Source of the DNA: JBBCJT01 sp037190665
GTDB lineage: Bacteria > Pseudomonadota > Alphaproteobacteria > Acetobacterales > Acetobacteraceae
Direction of reading: 5' to 3'
DNA length: 6,776 nt
NCBI GenBank assembly: GCA_037190665.1
Contig: JBBCJT010000230.1
Coordinates: forward strand, 1 to 6,776
Shown: positions 1 to 6,731 of the stretch, piece after piece
Layout: each line of letters begins with the position of its first letter
How positions within the stretch are numbered: position 1 is the stretch's first letter
Made by a program: the position numbers and the translations under genes
Notes under the pieces: generated by a model
What the model was told of the DNA's origin: nothing
The model's input: only the letters and a program-made list of their open reading frames with translations
Databases searched by the model: none

Positions 1-579
1 GACACCGTCCTCGACGTCGCGAAGACCGATCTGCATCTGCTCTCGGATCACACCCTGGATGCCGCGCATCTGGCGTCGCTGCAGGAGATGTGCGCCAGTG
101 CGGCGCATTCGGCCGGCCTGGGCGACGGCGAGTACACCACGGAGATCGGGCTGGAACTGCGATATGCCGGTCAGGCCTTCGAGCTGCCGATCTGGACGGA
201 CGGCAAACCCAAAGCGGCCGCCGACCTGCGCGCCGCCTTCGAGAAGGAGCACAGGACGCGGTACGGCTACGCCCGCAGCCGCCTCCCGGTCGAGGTCGTC
301 AACTATCGTGCCCGCGTGATCCGCCGGATCGAAGGCCGGATCGTCCCCCCGGAGCCCAACGCATCCGGCGCCGTGGCCGCATCGGCCGAAACGGGCGAGA
401 TCATGGTGGGCGGAAAGACGGTTGCGGCCCGCTTCCTGGCGAGAGATGGCCTGCGCCCCGGCGTGCGGGAGCAGGGACCCGCGGTCGTCGAGGAAGCCAC
501 CGCCACCACGCTCGTTCCTCCCGGCTGGGCGATCACCTGTCTGCCGAGCGGGGATCTGCTGCTGGAGTGCGAGGCATGA
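1..579 (+). CDS. hyuA: Hydantoinase/oxoprolinase subunit A (HyuA family), C-terminal part, 5'-truncated by the window
   Basis: The reading frame is open from base 1 and ends at TGA 577-579, giving 192 residues; the family is usually near 680-700, so about 70% including the ATP-binding fold lies upstream. What remains matches the C-terminal part of HyuA proteins: a phenylalanine/histidine-containing segment leading to RYGY (local residues 87-90), then PVEVVNYRARV, and near the end the family pattern GPAVVEEATATTLVPPGW (around 160-176) followed by a terminal GDLLLE. HyuA subunits pair with HyuB in cytoplasmic ATP-dependent enzymes such as N-methylhydantoinase, 5-oxoprolinase, caprolactamase and acetone/acetophenone carboxylase; HyuA binds and hydrolyses ATP to activate the substrate by phosphorylation. 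The stop overlaps the hyuB start by 4 nt (ATGA), as expected for subunits made in equal amounts. Family assignment is firm, the substrate is unknown. The first visible ATG (88-90) is internal, not a start. Confidence 0.93.
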   Translation, partial: DTVLDVAKTDLHLLSDHTLDAAHLASLQEMCASAAHSAGLGDGEYTTEIGLELRYAGQAFELPIWTDGKPKAAADLRAAFEKEHRTRYGYARSRLPVEVVNYRARVIRRIEGRIVPPEPNASGAVAASAETGEIMVGGKTVAARFLARDGLRPGVREQGPAVVEEATATTLVPPGWAITCLPSGDLLLECEA

Positions 580-2249
580 GCGTCGATCAGACGAGGCTCG
601 CCATCATGGCCCGCGGCCTCAAGGCGACGGCGGACGAGATGGTGCTCAACCTGGTGCGGTCCGCCTTCTCCACCGTGGTGCGGGAGGCGCGCGACTGCTC
701 CGCGGCGCTGCTCGATGCCAAGGGCCAGGTGGTGGCGCAGGCCGAGATGATCCCGATGCAGACCGCCGGGCTCGGCCTGTCCTTCCAGTCCGCTGCGCGG
801 CAGCTCGATCTGTCGCGGGTGGGGCCGGAGCACGCGATACTGATGAACGACCCCTACAGCGGGGGGCAGCATCTGAACGATATCATCCTGTTCCACCCGA
901 TCATCCACGAGGGGGAGCTGATCGGCTGGAGCGGGAACACCGCGCATCATCTGGATATCGGTGGCGGCAGCGCGGGCGTGAACACGCGCGCGACGGAGCT
1001 TATCCAGGAAGGGCTCATCATCCCGCCCGTTCTGATCAACGTGGCCGAGGACTGGCACGGCGGAACGGTGGAGCGGATCGTCACGGCCAACATCCGCACG
1101 GCCGAGATCGGGCTGGGTGACTTCAACGCCCAGTTCGCCGCGAACCATGTCGGGCGCGAGCGCATGCTGGAGATGGTGAAGCGCGACGGCATCGAGGCCG
1201 TCAAGGCCGCGATGGCGGAAGTGCTCGACTACAGCGAGCGGCGCATGCGCGCGGCCATTGCCGCGCTGCCGGACGGAAGCTGGACCGGCGAGGCGTTCCT
1301 CGACCGGGACGTGTTCGACGACAACCCGATCCGGGTCTGCGTCAAGGTGACGATCAGCGGCGACACGCTGGTGGCCGACTTCACCGGCACGGCCCCGCAG
1401 GTGAAGGGCATGTTCAACGCGCCTGTCGCCAGCGCGACCGCCGGCGCCCTCACCGGCATCCGCAGCGTCATCGCGGATCAGGACATCCCGGCCAACGACG
1501 GGTGCAACAGACCGCTGACCCTGATCTTCCCCGAGGGGTCGATCCTGAATCCTCATCGCGGCGCGCCGGTGCGTGCGCGCATGCCGGCAGCCGGCCGCGC
1601 GCTCGATTCGGTGCATGATGCGCTGTCGAAGGCGATACCGGAGCGGGTGCCGGCGCAGGGCTACAACACGACCACCGGCTTCTACATCGCCAAGCCGCGC
1701 GGCGACGGCACCATGCAGATCTATCTGGACGTGCTGAACGGCGGATACGGCGCGGCCAAGAACTACGACGGCTGCCATGCGACGGATCACATCCTCTCCT
1801 CATGCCGGATCACGCCGATCGAGGCCATCGAGCAGGTGAGCGAGCATCTGCTGATGGATGCCTTCTCCCTGCGCCCCGATACCGGCGGCGCCGGCGAGTT
1901 CAACGGCGGCCTCGGCTTCACCCGCCTTATCAGGGTGCTGGAGGACGGGGCGTTCCTGAATCTATACTCCGACCACTACAAGCTGCCGCCGAAGGGCCGA
2001 TCGGGTGGCGGTGATGGCGGTCTCGGCAGCCTGCGCATCCATCGCGGCAATGAGGTGATCGAGCTGACGTCGACCAGCTCGTTCGATCTCAGGGCCGGCG
2101 ACCTGATCGAGCTGAATGTCGGCGGCGGCGGCGGCTGGGGAGACCCTGCGAGGCGCCGGCCCGAGTCGATCGAGTTCGATCTCGCCAACGACTTCATCAC
2201 ACCCGCTTACGCATCCCTGCACTATCGCAATGGAGGCCACAGCCGATGA
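576..2249 (+). CDS. hyuB: Hydantoinase/oxoprolinase subunit B (HyuB family)
   Basis: The protein has 557 residues, full length for HyuB. The ATG at 576 is chosen because it overlaps the hyuA stop, has GGAG at 564-567 eight bases upstream, and gives the typical family N-terminus; the frame is open further upstream only as a shadow of hyuA. Family hallmarks are NDPYSGGQHLNDI (residues 91-103), NTAHHLDIGG (121-130), and near the end five consecutive glycines running into WGDP (516-524), then a short tail. In acetone carboxylase, a distant relative, the corresponding subunit binds Mn(II) through a His-x-x-Asp pair and a later His, as I recall; H99, D102 and H124 here have the same spacing, so the metal site looks intact. 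With HyuA it should form a cytoplasmic ATP-dependent enzyme opening a cyclic amide/imide (hydantoin, oxoproline, lactam) or, less likely here, carboxylating a ketone; no third small carboxylase subunit is visible. ATGA overlap with the next gene suggests coupled translation. Confidence 0.95.
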   Translation: MSVDQTRLAIMARGLKATADEMVLNLVRSAFSTVVREARDCSAALLDAKGQVVAQAEMIPMQTAGLGLSFQSAARQLDLSRVGPEHAILMNDPYSGGQHLNDIILFHPIIHEGELIGWSGNTAHHLDIGGGSAGVNTRATELIQEGLIIPPVLINVAEDWHGGTVERIVTANIRTAEIGLGDFNAQFAANHVGRERMLEMVKRDGIEAVKAAMAEVLDYSERRMRAAIAALPDGSWTGEAFLDRDVFDDNPIRVCVKVTISGDTLVADFTGTAPQVKGMFNAPVASATAGALTGIRSVIADQDIPANDGCNRPLTLIFPEGSILNPHRGAPVRARMPAAGRALDSVHDALSKAIPERVPAQGYNTTTGFYIAKPRGDGTMQIYLDVLNGGYGAAKNYDGCHATDHILSSCRITPIEAIEQVSEHLLMDAFSLRPDTGGAGEFNGGLGFTRLIRVLEDGAFLNLYSDHYKLPPKGRSGGGDGGLGSLRIHRGNEVIELTSTSSFDLRAGDLIELNVGGGGGWGDPARRRPESIEFDLANDFITPAYASLHYRNGGHSR

Positions 2250-3409
2250 CGAAGCTTACACGTCGCGGGGCCCTCACGCTGCTTGGCGCGAGTGGCCTGC
2301 CCCTGCCCGCCCTCGCCCAGAGCGGCGATCCGATCAATATCGGCGTGATGCTGCCGCTCTCCGGCGGCTCCGCCATCGCGGGACGCGAGGTCATCCAGGG
2401 AGTCCAGCTCGCTTTCGAGGAAGGCAGCAAGGACGGTGCCCTCGGCCGAAAGCTGGAGATGATCACCGAGGACGACGAGGGCAGCCCGACCAAGGGCGTC
2501 ACCGCGGTCCGCAAGCTGATCGAGCGTGACCGGGTGCCCGTCGTCGTCGGAACCTACGTCAGCGGCGTCGCCCTGGCGGCGACCCGTATCGCGCGCGAGC
2601 AGAACATCCCGATGGTCTCGGCCGGGTCTACGGCCGTGACGGTGACGGACGACAATACGCCCGGCAATCCATGGTTCTTCCGGGGTTTTCCCGGAAGCGA
2701 CCTGCAGGGTCAGTTCTCCGGCGAGGATATCGTCCGGACGCTGCAGAAGCGCCGCGTCGCGATCATCCACGATAACTCCAACTACGGAACGACGCTGGCG
2801 GACCAGATCAACCGCGTCGTGACCGAGTCGGGTGGCACCGTCATCTCGCGCGAGAGCTACAACGCGGGCGAGCAGGATTTCAGCCCGCTGCTGACCCGCC
2901 TGCGCTCCCAGCGCCCGGATGCCGTCTACATCGGCGGCCTCGTCTCCGACGGCGCCAACATCGTCCGTCAGGCGGCCGATGTGGGATTGCGGACCCAGTT
3001 CGTGGGCTCCGGTTCGATGATGACGGATTCGTTCATCACGCTCACAGGGGCGGCGTCGGAAGGCTTCGCGGTGTCCTCGATGTTCGAACCCGAGGGGCCA
3101 AACCCGGTCGGGAACGAGTTCGCCGCGCGATTCCGCGCGCGCTTCGGCGGCGTCAACCCGAGCGTTCATCAGGCGCTCGGCTTCGATGCCATGACGATCG
3201 CCCTCGCGGCGCTGAAGCGCGCGGGCAAGCCTGACGGGACCGCCATCCAGGCGGTGCTGAAGCAAGGCATGCCGGACGTGAAGCTCGTGCTCGGCCCGCC
3301 CGGGACCGTGGCGGTGTTCGATGCCAAGGGCAGCATCAACTTCCGCATCGGCATGGCGCAGGTGCGCAACGGCAAGCGGGCGTTCGTGGATCCGCCGCGG
3401 CAGCAGTAG
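2246..3409 (+). CDS. Periplasmic substrate-binding protein of a LIV-type (HAAT family) ABC transporter
   Basis: The protein has 387 residues, normal for Peripla_BP_6/type 1 binding proteins. It starts at ATG 2246 with a strong GGAGG at 2232-2236, nine bases upstream and inside the end of hyuB. Residues 1-24 form an export signal: T5-R6-R7 followed by a hydrophobic stretch and ALA|Q at 22-25, resembling a Tat signal although the consensus after RR is imperfect. The mature part opens with INIGVMLPLSGG (30-41), then an E-D-D segment (75-77), VVVGTYVSG (99-107) and MVSAGST (123-129), the usual positions of the ligand-binding loops. It contains no cysteine, so it lacks the disulfide of E. coli LivJ. 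It should bind the ligand in the periplasm and deliver it to LivH/LivM. Ligands in this family include branched-chain amino acids, amides, urea and aromatic compounds; the adjacent hyuAB suggests a cyclic amide or amino-acid derivative, which is inference. No specific livJ/livK symbol can be justified. Confidence 0.93.
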   Translation: MTKLTRRGALTLLGASGLPLPALAQSGDPINIGVMLPLSGGSAIAGREVIQGVQLAFEEGSKDGALGRKLEMITEDDEGSPTKGVTAVRKLIERDRVPVVVGTYVSGVALAATRIAREQNIPMVSAGSTAVTVTDDNTPGNPWFFRGFPGSDLQGQFSGEDIVRTLQKRRVAIIHDNSNYGTTLADQINRVVTESGGTVISRESYNAGEQDFSPLLTRLRSQRPDAVYIGGLVSDGANIVRQAADVGLRTQFVGSGSMMTDSFITLTGAASEGFAVSSMFEPEGPNPVGNEFAARFRARFGGVNPSVHQALGFDAMTIALAALKRAGKPDGTAIQAVLKQGMPDVKLVLGPPGTVAVFDAKGSINFRIGMAQVRNGKRAFVDPPRQQ

Positions 3410-3416
3410 CGGGCGG
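3392..3416 (+). other. Possible hairpin across the binding-protein stop codon
   Basis: CCGCCGC at 3392-3398 can pair with GCGG-G-CGG at 3409-3416 (seven G-C pairs with one bulged G), leaving a 10-base loop that contains most of the TAG stop. No T-run follows, so it is not a classical terminator. In many transporter operons a hairpin after the binding-protein gene stabilises its mRNA and raises its level over the permeases; that role is only a guess here, because such pairings arise readily by chance in GC-rich DNA. Confidence 0.2.
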
Positions 3417-3426
3417 CACGGACAGG

Positions 3427-4311
3427 ATGTCACCGGAACTAGAGCTGTTTCTCCAGTACGTCGCGAACGGGATCGTCGCGGGCAGCGTCTATGTTCTGGT
3501 GGCGATCGGGCTGACGCTGATCTTCGGCATCCTGGGCGTGGTGAACTTCGCCCATGGCGAGTTCTACATGCTCGGGGCCTATGCCGGCATCGTCGCGGTC
3601 TCGACGTTCGGGCTCTCGATCTGGTGGGCGCTGGCCGTCGTTCTGGCCGTGGCCGCGGTGCTTGGCGTGATAACGGAGCTGGTCCTGCATCGGCCGCTGC
3701 GTGGCCATGATGCCGTGAACTCGATCATCTCCTCCTTCGGCCTGGCGGTGGCGCTGCAGAACGCGGCGCTGCTCGTGTTCGGTCCGCAGCCCAAGCTGCT
3801 GCGGACCGACTGGTCGAACGTGCCGGTGGAGATCGGTCCGGTCTTCCTGCCCATGCAGCGCGCCGTGATCCCGGTCGCGACGGCTGCCGTCGTCATCTGC
3901 TTTCACCTGGTCCTGCGCTACACTTGGACCGGGCGGTCGCTGCGGGCCATGGCGCAGCATGCCGGCCTCGCCCGGCTCTGCGGTGTCGGCGTGGAGCGTG
4001 TCGCGATCGTCACCTTCATCATCGCCTCGGTGCTCGCCTGCGTGGCGGGGATGCTGATGTCGGGTGTCTTCCTCGTGCATCCCGTCGTTGGCAACATGAT
4101 CGGCCTCAAGGCTTTCACGGTCGTGATCCTCGGCGGCATGGGCAATGTCCACGGAGCGGTCGCCGCCGGCCTGCTTCTCGGCGTCGCGGAGGCGCTGACG
4201 GCGGCCTATCTCGGCAACGGATTGCGCGACGTGGTGGGCTTCGCGCTGGTGATCGTGGTGCTGCTGCTGCGACCTCAGGGGCTGTTCGGCCGCTCGGTGG
4301 AACGCTCGTGA
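3427..4311 (+). CDS. livH: LIV-type ABC transporter permease LivH
   Basis: This 294-residue, highly hydrophobic inner-membrane protein has the LivH hallmarks. A first long membrane helix (about 12-36) is followed by VVNFAHGEFYMLGAY (38-52), which is diagnostic of the subfamily. Further membrane segments can be read at about 66-82, 99-118, 146-163, 192-213, 229-256 and 270-288. Between them lies the cytoplasmic loop GRSLRAMAQHAGLARLCGV (169-187), the likely contact with the ATPases, and a late GLKAFTVVILGGMGNVHG motif (226-243) typical of LivH/LivM C-terminal halves. It should form the translocation channel together with LivM. ATG 3427 follows the binding-protein gene by 17 nt; the ribosome site is weak (GGGCGG at 3411-3416 or GGACAGG directly abutting the start). 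That would fit lower expression than the binding protein. Its TGA overlaps the livM GTG. Substrate specificity cannot be read from the permease. Confidence 0.95.
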   Translation: MSPELELFLQYVANGIVAGSVYVLVAIGLTLIFGILGVVNFAHGEFYMLGAYAGIVAVSTFGLSIWWALAVVLAVAAVLGVITELVLHRPLRGHDAVNSIISSFGLAVALQNAALLVFGPQPKLLRTDWSNVPVEIGPVFLPMQRAVIPVATAAVVICFHLVLRYTWTGRSLRAMAQHAGLARLCGVGVERVAIVTFIIASVLACVAGMLMSGVFLVHPVVGNMIGLKAFTVVILGGMGNVHGAVAAGLLLGVAEALTAAYLGNGLRDVVGFALVIVVLLLRPQGLFGRSVERS

Positions 4312-5240
4312 TCCAGCGCGCCCTGACCATCGTTCTGATCGCCAGTCTGGCCGCGGCGCCGCTGATGCTGGGCGGGTATGGCCTGCAGGTTCTCGTGATG
4401 ATCCTGCTGTTCGCCGTGCTCGCGGCGGGGCTCGATCTGGTGACCGGCTACTGCGGCCAGTTCTCCTTCGCGCAGGGGGCCTTCTGGGGAATCGGCGCCT
4501 ACACCGCCGCGATCCTCCACCGGGACTTCGATACCGGCTTCTGGCTGAATCTGCCGGCCGGCGCGCTGGTGGCCGGCTTCGCCGGGCTGCTGCTCGGCAT
4601 TCCCTCGCTGCGGCTGCGAAGCCACTTCCTCGCCATCACGACCATCGCGTTCCAGACGCTTGTCTTTCTGGGTCTGTCGCAATGGACCTCGTTCACCGGC
4701 GGCCAGTACGGGCTTTCGGTCCCCGTCGTCGGCAGCGTTTCCGTGCTGGGCTACGAAGTGGCAGAGATCAGCGACATCCGCAGCTTCTACTGGCTGGCCC
4801 TGGCCGTCACCCTGCTGTGCCTGTTCATCGCATGGCGCCTGACGCAGTCGAGGCTGGGCCGCGAATGGATCGCGATCCGGGACGACGAAACCCTGGCACG
4901 CGCTCTCGGCCTCGATGCGACGCGCGGCAAGCTGATCGCGTTCGTGGTCTCCGCGGCGCTCGCAGGCGTCGCCGGCGTGCTGGTCGCACATCACATCCGG
5001 GGCGTCAGCCCGGACGACTTCACCATCGCCACGTCGGCGGCCGTGGTCGCGATGGTGATCGTCGGAGGACGGGGCACGCTGGTGGGGCCGATACTCGGCG
5101 CCGCCGTGCTGACCGCCTTGCCGGAACTGCTGCGCGGCGCCGCGGACTTCAAGCTCATCATCTACGGCATGCTGATGATCGTGATGGTCACCCTGATGCC
5201 GGAAGGCGTGGTGGGCCGTCTGGCCCGCAGGCGGGCCTGA
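4308..5240 (+). CDS. livM: LIV-type ABC transporter permease LivM
   Basis: The start is GTG 4308, overlapping the livH stop as GTGA, with GGTGGA at 4296-4301 six bases upstream; the frame continues upstream only as a shadow of livH. The 310-residue product is close to the length of LivM proteins lacking the long N-terminal extension of E. coli LivM. After two N-terminal hydrophobic segments comes LVTGYCGQFSFAQGAFWGIGAY (about 44-65), the LivM counterpart of the LivH NFAHGE motif. The cytoplasmic loop LGREWIAIRDDETLARALGL (from about 183) matches the family's ATPase-contact loop, and VVAMVIVGGRGTLVGPILGA (246-265) matches the late conserved motif. It pairs with LivH as the second half of the inner-membrane channel. 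The gene ends at TGA 5238-5240, sharing one base with the livG ATG. Confidence 0.95.
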   Translation: MIQRALTIVLIASLAAAPLMLGGYGLQVLVMILLFAVLAAGLDLVTGYCGQFSFAQGAFWGIGAYTAAILHRDFDTGFWLNLPAGALVAGFAGLLLGIPSLRLRSHFLAITTIAFQTLVFLGLSQWTSFTGGQYGLSVPVVGSVSVLGYEVAEISDIRSFYWLALAVTLLCLFIAWRLTQSRLGREWIAIRDDETLARALGLDATRGKLIAFVVSAALAGVAGVLVAHHIRGVSPDDFTIATSAAVVAMVIVGGRGTLVGPILGAAVLTALPELLRGAADFKLIIYGMLMIVMVTLMPEGVVGRLARRRA

Positions 5241-6025
5241 TGACGGCTCTGCTCGACGTCGCGGGCGTGACGCGCCGGTTCGGCGGACTGGTGGCGGTTT
5301 CCTCGGTCGATCTTCAGGTCCGCAAGGGGGAAGTCCTCGGCCTCATCGGTCCGAACGGATCCGGCAAGTCCACCCTCGTGAACCTCATTGCGGGCACCCT
5401 GCCGGTCACCGCCGGAAAGCTCACGCTGCACGGCCGCGACATCACCGGCCTGCCTGCGCACAAGCGCGCGCGGCTGGGCCTTGCCCGCAGCTTCCAGCTC
5501 TTGCGCCTGTTCCCCACGCACAGCGTGGAGGACAACCTGCTGCTGGCCCGCCATCCGTTCATGCGTACCAGCCTCCTCGACAGCCTGATCGGCCGGCGAA
5601 GCGCGATCGAGGAGGAGCAGGCGGCACGGGCGCGCGCGCGCGAGATACTGGCGCTGTTCGATCTGGCCGAGTTCGCAACCCGCCCGGCCTCCGCCCTTTC
5701 CATCGGCCAGCAGCGGATGGTGGAGCTCGCGAGGGGCATGTTCGCCGAGCCGACCCTGTTCCTTCTGGATGAGCCTGCGGCCGGACTTTCGCCGCCCAAT
5801 GTCGCGCGGCTGATCGAGCAGATACGGAACATGCGCGACACGTTCGGCATCTCCGTGCTGCTGGTCGAACATGTGATGGATGTCGTGCGCGGGATCTGCG
5901 ATCGCGTGGTGGTGCTCGACCACGGCGAGGTCATCGCGTCGGGTCAGCCTGACGTGGTGATGCAGGACCCGGCGGTCGTCGCGGCGTATATCGGCACAGG
6001 GCGGCGCCGTCGTGCTGCGGGTTGA
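5240..6025 (+). CDS. livG: LIV-type ABC transporter ATP-binding protein LivG
   Basis: This 261-residue cytoplasmic ATPase has all canonical motifs: Walker A GPNGSGKS (37-44), Q-loop glutamine 86 in RSFQLLRLF, signature LSIGQQR (153-159, family form LSYGQQR), Walker B LFLLDE (173-178), D-loop AAGLSP (180-185) and switch histidine 211 in LVEH. The extended helical region between Q-loop and signature (about 105-135) and the C-terminal DPAVVAAYIG (243-252) mark it as LivG rather than LivF. ATG 5240 shares its A with the livM stop (TGATG), and only a weak AGGCGGG (5229-5235) precedes it, so translation probably depends on coupling to livM. It ends in a basic tail (RRRRAAG) encoded partly by the region overlapping livF. 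It should form a heterodimer with LivF that powers LivH/LivM. The open frame upstream of 5240 is a shadow of livM. Confidence 0.96.
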   Translation: MTALLDVAGVTRRFGGLVAVSSVDLQVRKGEVLGLIGPNGSGKSTLVNLIAGTLPVTAGKLTLHGRDITGLPAHKRARLGLARSFQLLRLFPTHSVEDNLLLARHPFMRTSLLDSLIGRRSAIEEEQAARARAREILALFDLAEFATRPASALSIGQQRMVELARGMFAEPTLFLLDEPAAGLSPPNVARLIEQIRNMRDTFGISVLLVEHVMDVVRGICDRVVVLDHGEVIASGQPDVVMQDPAVVAAYIGTGRRRRAAG

Positions 6026-6725
6026 GGCGCTGACGGCCGGCTATGGCCGCACCCGCATCCTTCAGGGCGTCACGCTCCACGTCCCGCGCGGCAAGCTGGT
6101 CGCGTTGCTGGGGGGCAACGGCACCGGCAAGTCCACCACGCTCAAGGCCATAGCGGGACTGCTGGTGCCCGACGGCGGTCGCGTCGTGCTCGACGGCACG
6201 CCGATCCAGGGCGTTCCGGCGGAAACCCTGCCGGCACGCGGGCTGGTTCTCGTCCCGCAGGGCAAGGAAGTGTTCGCCACCATGGCAGTGGAGGAGAACC
6301 TCCTGATGGGGGCGTATCATCGCCGGCGCCTCCGGGCGGAGGTCGTGGCCGATCTCGAAGCCGCCTACCAACGCTTCCCGCACCTGAAGGAGCGGCGGCG
6401 CAATGCGGCGGCATCCCTGTCCGGCGGCGAACGACAGATGCTCGCCATCGCGCGTGCGCTGATGGCGCGCCCTTCCATGCTGCTCATGGACGAACCGTCC
6501 GCCGCGCTGGCACCGAAGGTCGTGGACGAGATCTCCGACTGCATCGCAGCCCTGCGTGACGAGGGGCTGACGATCCTGCTCGTGGAGCAGAACGTCGCCA
6601 TGGCGCTCGACCTTGCCGACCATCTCTATGTCATCCGCGGAGGCCGCATCGTGCTCGACAGGCCGGTCGCGGGCGATGTCGACATGACCGAGCTTCAGCG
6701 GCTTTATCTGGGCAGCGAAGGCTGA
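6012..6725 (+). CDS. livF: LIV-type ABC transporter ATP-binding protein LivF
   Basis: The 237-residue product has the usual LivF length. GTG 6012 is the only plausible start: the frame has a stop at 5958-5960 and no ATG between, and the start yields the typical LRVEALTAGYG opening. The gene overlaps livG by 14 nt; AGGG at 5998-6001 is a modest ribosome site. Motifs are Walker A GGNGTGKS (34-41), Q-loop Q83 in LVPQGKEVF, signature LSGGE (136-140), Walker B MLLMDE (156-161) and D-loop SAALAP (163-168). At the switch position the sequence is LVEQN, with Q193 where most ABC ATPases have histidine; this replacement is usual in LivF and is not a defect. The short helical domain between Q-loop and signature also fits LivF. 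It pairs with LivG as the energy-coupling ATPase. The stop at 6723-6725 is followed after 6 nt by the next start. Confidence 0.96.
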   Translation: MLRVEALTAGYGRTRILQGVTLHVPRGKLVALLGGNGTGKSTTLKAIAGLLVPDGGRVVLDGTPIQGVPAETLPARGLVLVPQGKEVFATMAVEENLLMGAYHRRRLRAEVVADLEAAYQRFPHLKERRRNAAASLSGGERQMLAIARALMARPSMLLMDEPSAALAPKVVDEISDCIAALRDEGLTILLVEQNVAMALDLADHLYVIRGGRIVLDRPVAGDVDMTELQRLYLGSEG

Positions 6726-6731
6726 GGGATC

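Noticed and set aside
90..575. Upstream extension of the hyuB frame to 719 codons
   Set aside because: The extension has shadow-like composition (Arg/Gly/Pro) and overlaps hyuA. The ATG at 576 has a ribosome site and gives the family N-terminus.
303..1790. Long minus-strand open frame of 495 codons opposite hyuA/hyuB
   Set aside because: It lies antisense to firmly identified hyuA and hyuB. Its product is rich in Arg, His, Asp and Ala with no recognisable motif, which is typical of a shadow frame in GC-rich DNA.
2121..2135. Five tandem GGC triplets
   Set aside because: They encode the conserved glycine run near the HyuB C-terminus, so this is selected protein sequence and not a separate repeat element.
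2222..3433. Minus-strand open frame of 403 codons opposite the binding-protein gene
   Set aside because: It covers a clear binding-protein gene in the antisense direction, shows the Arg/His/Asp-rich shadow composition and has no domain pattern or operon context.
3924..4307. Upstream extension of livM, and likewise of livG from 4682
   Set aside because: Both extensions run inside the preceding permease genes and encode Arg-rich nonsense; the coupled starts at 4308 and 5240 give normal protein lengths.
5631..5642. Run of six CG dinucleotides
   Set aside because: It sits inside livG and simply encodes the Arg-Ala-Arg-Ala-Arg stretch of a helix; chance in GC-rich DNA.
4275..5923. Minus-strand open frames opposite livM and livG (4275-4994, 5162-5923)
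   Set aside because: These are complementary-strand shadows of conserved transporter genes; the translations are low-complexity (Gln/Arg/Glu-rich) and lack family motifs.
6585..6593. Glutamine in place of the switch histidine in LivF
   Set aside because: This substitution is usual in LivF-type ATPases whose partner LivG keeps the histidine, as here (H211), so it is not an inactivating change.
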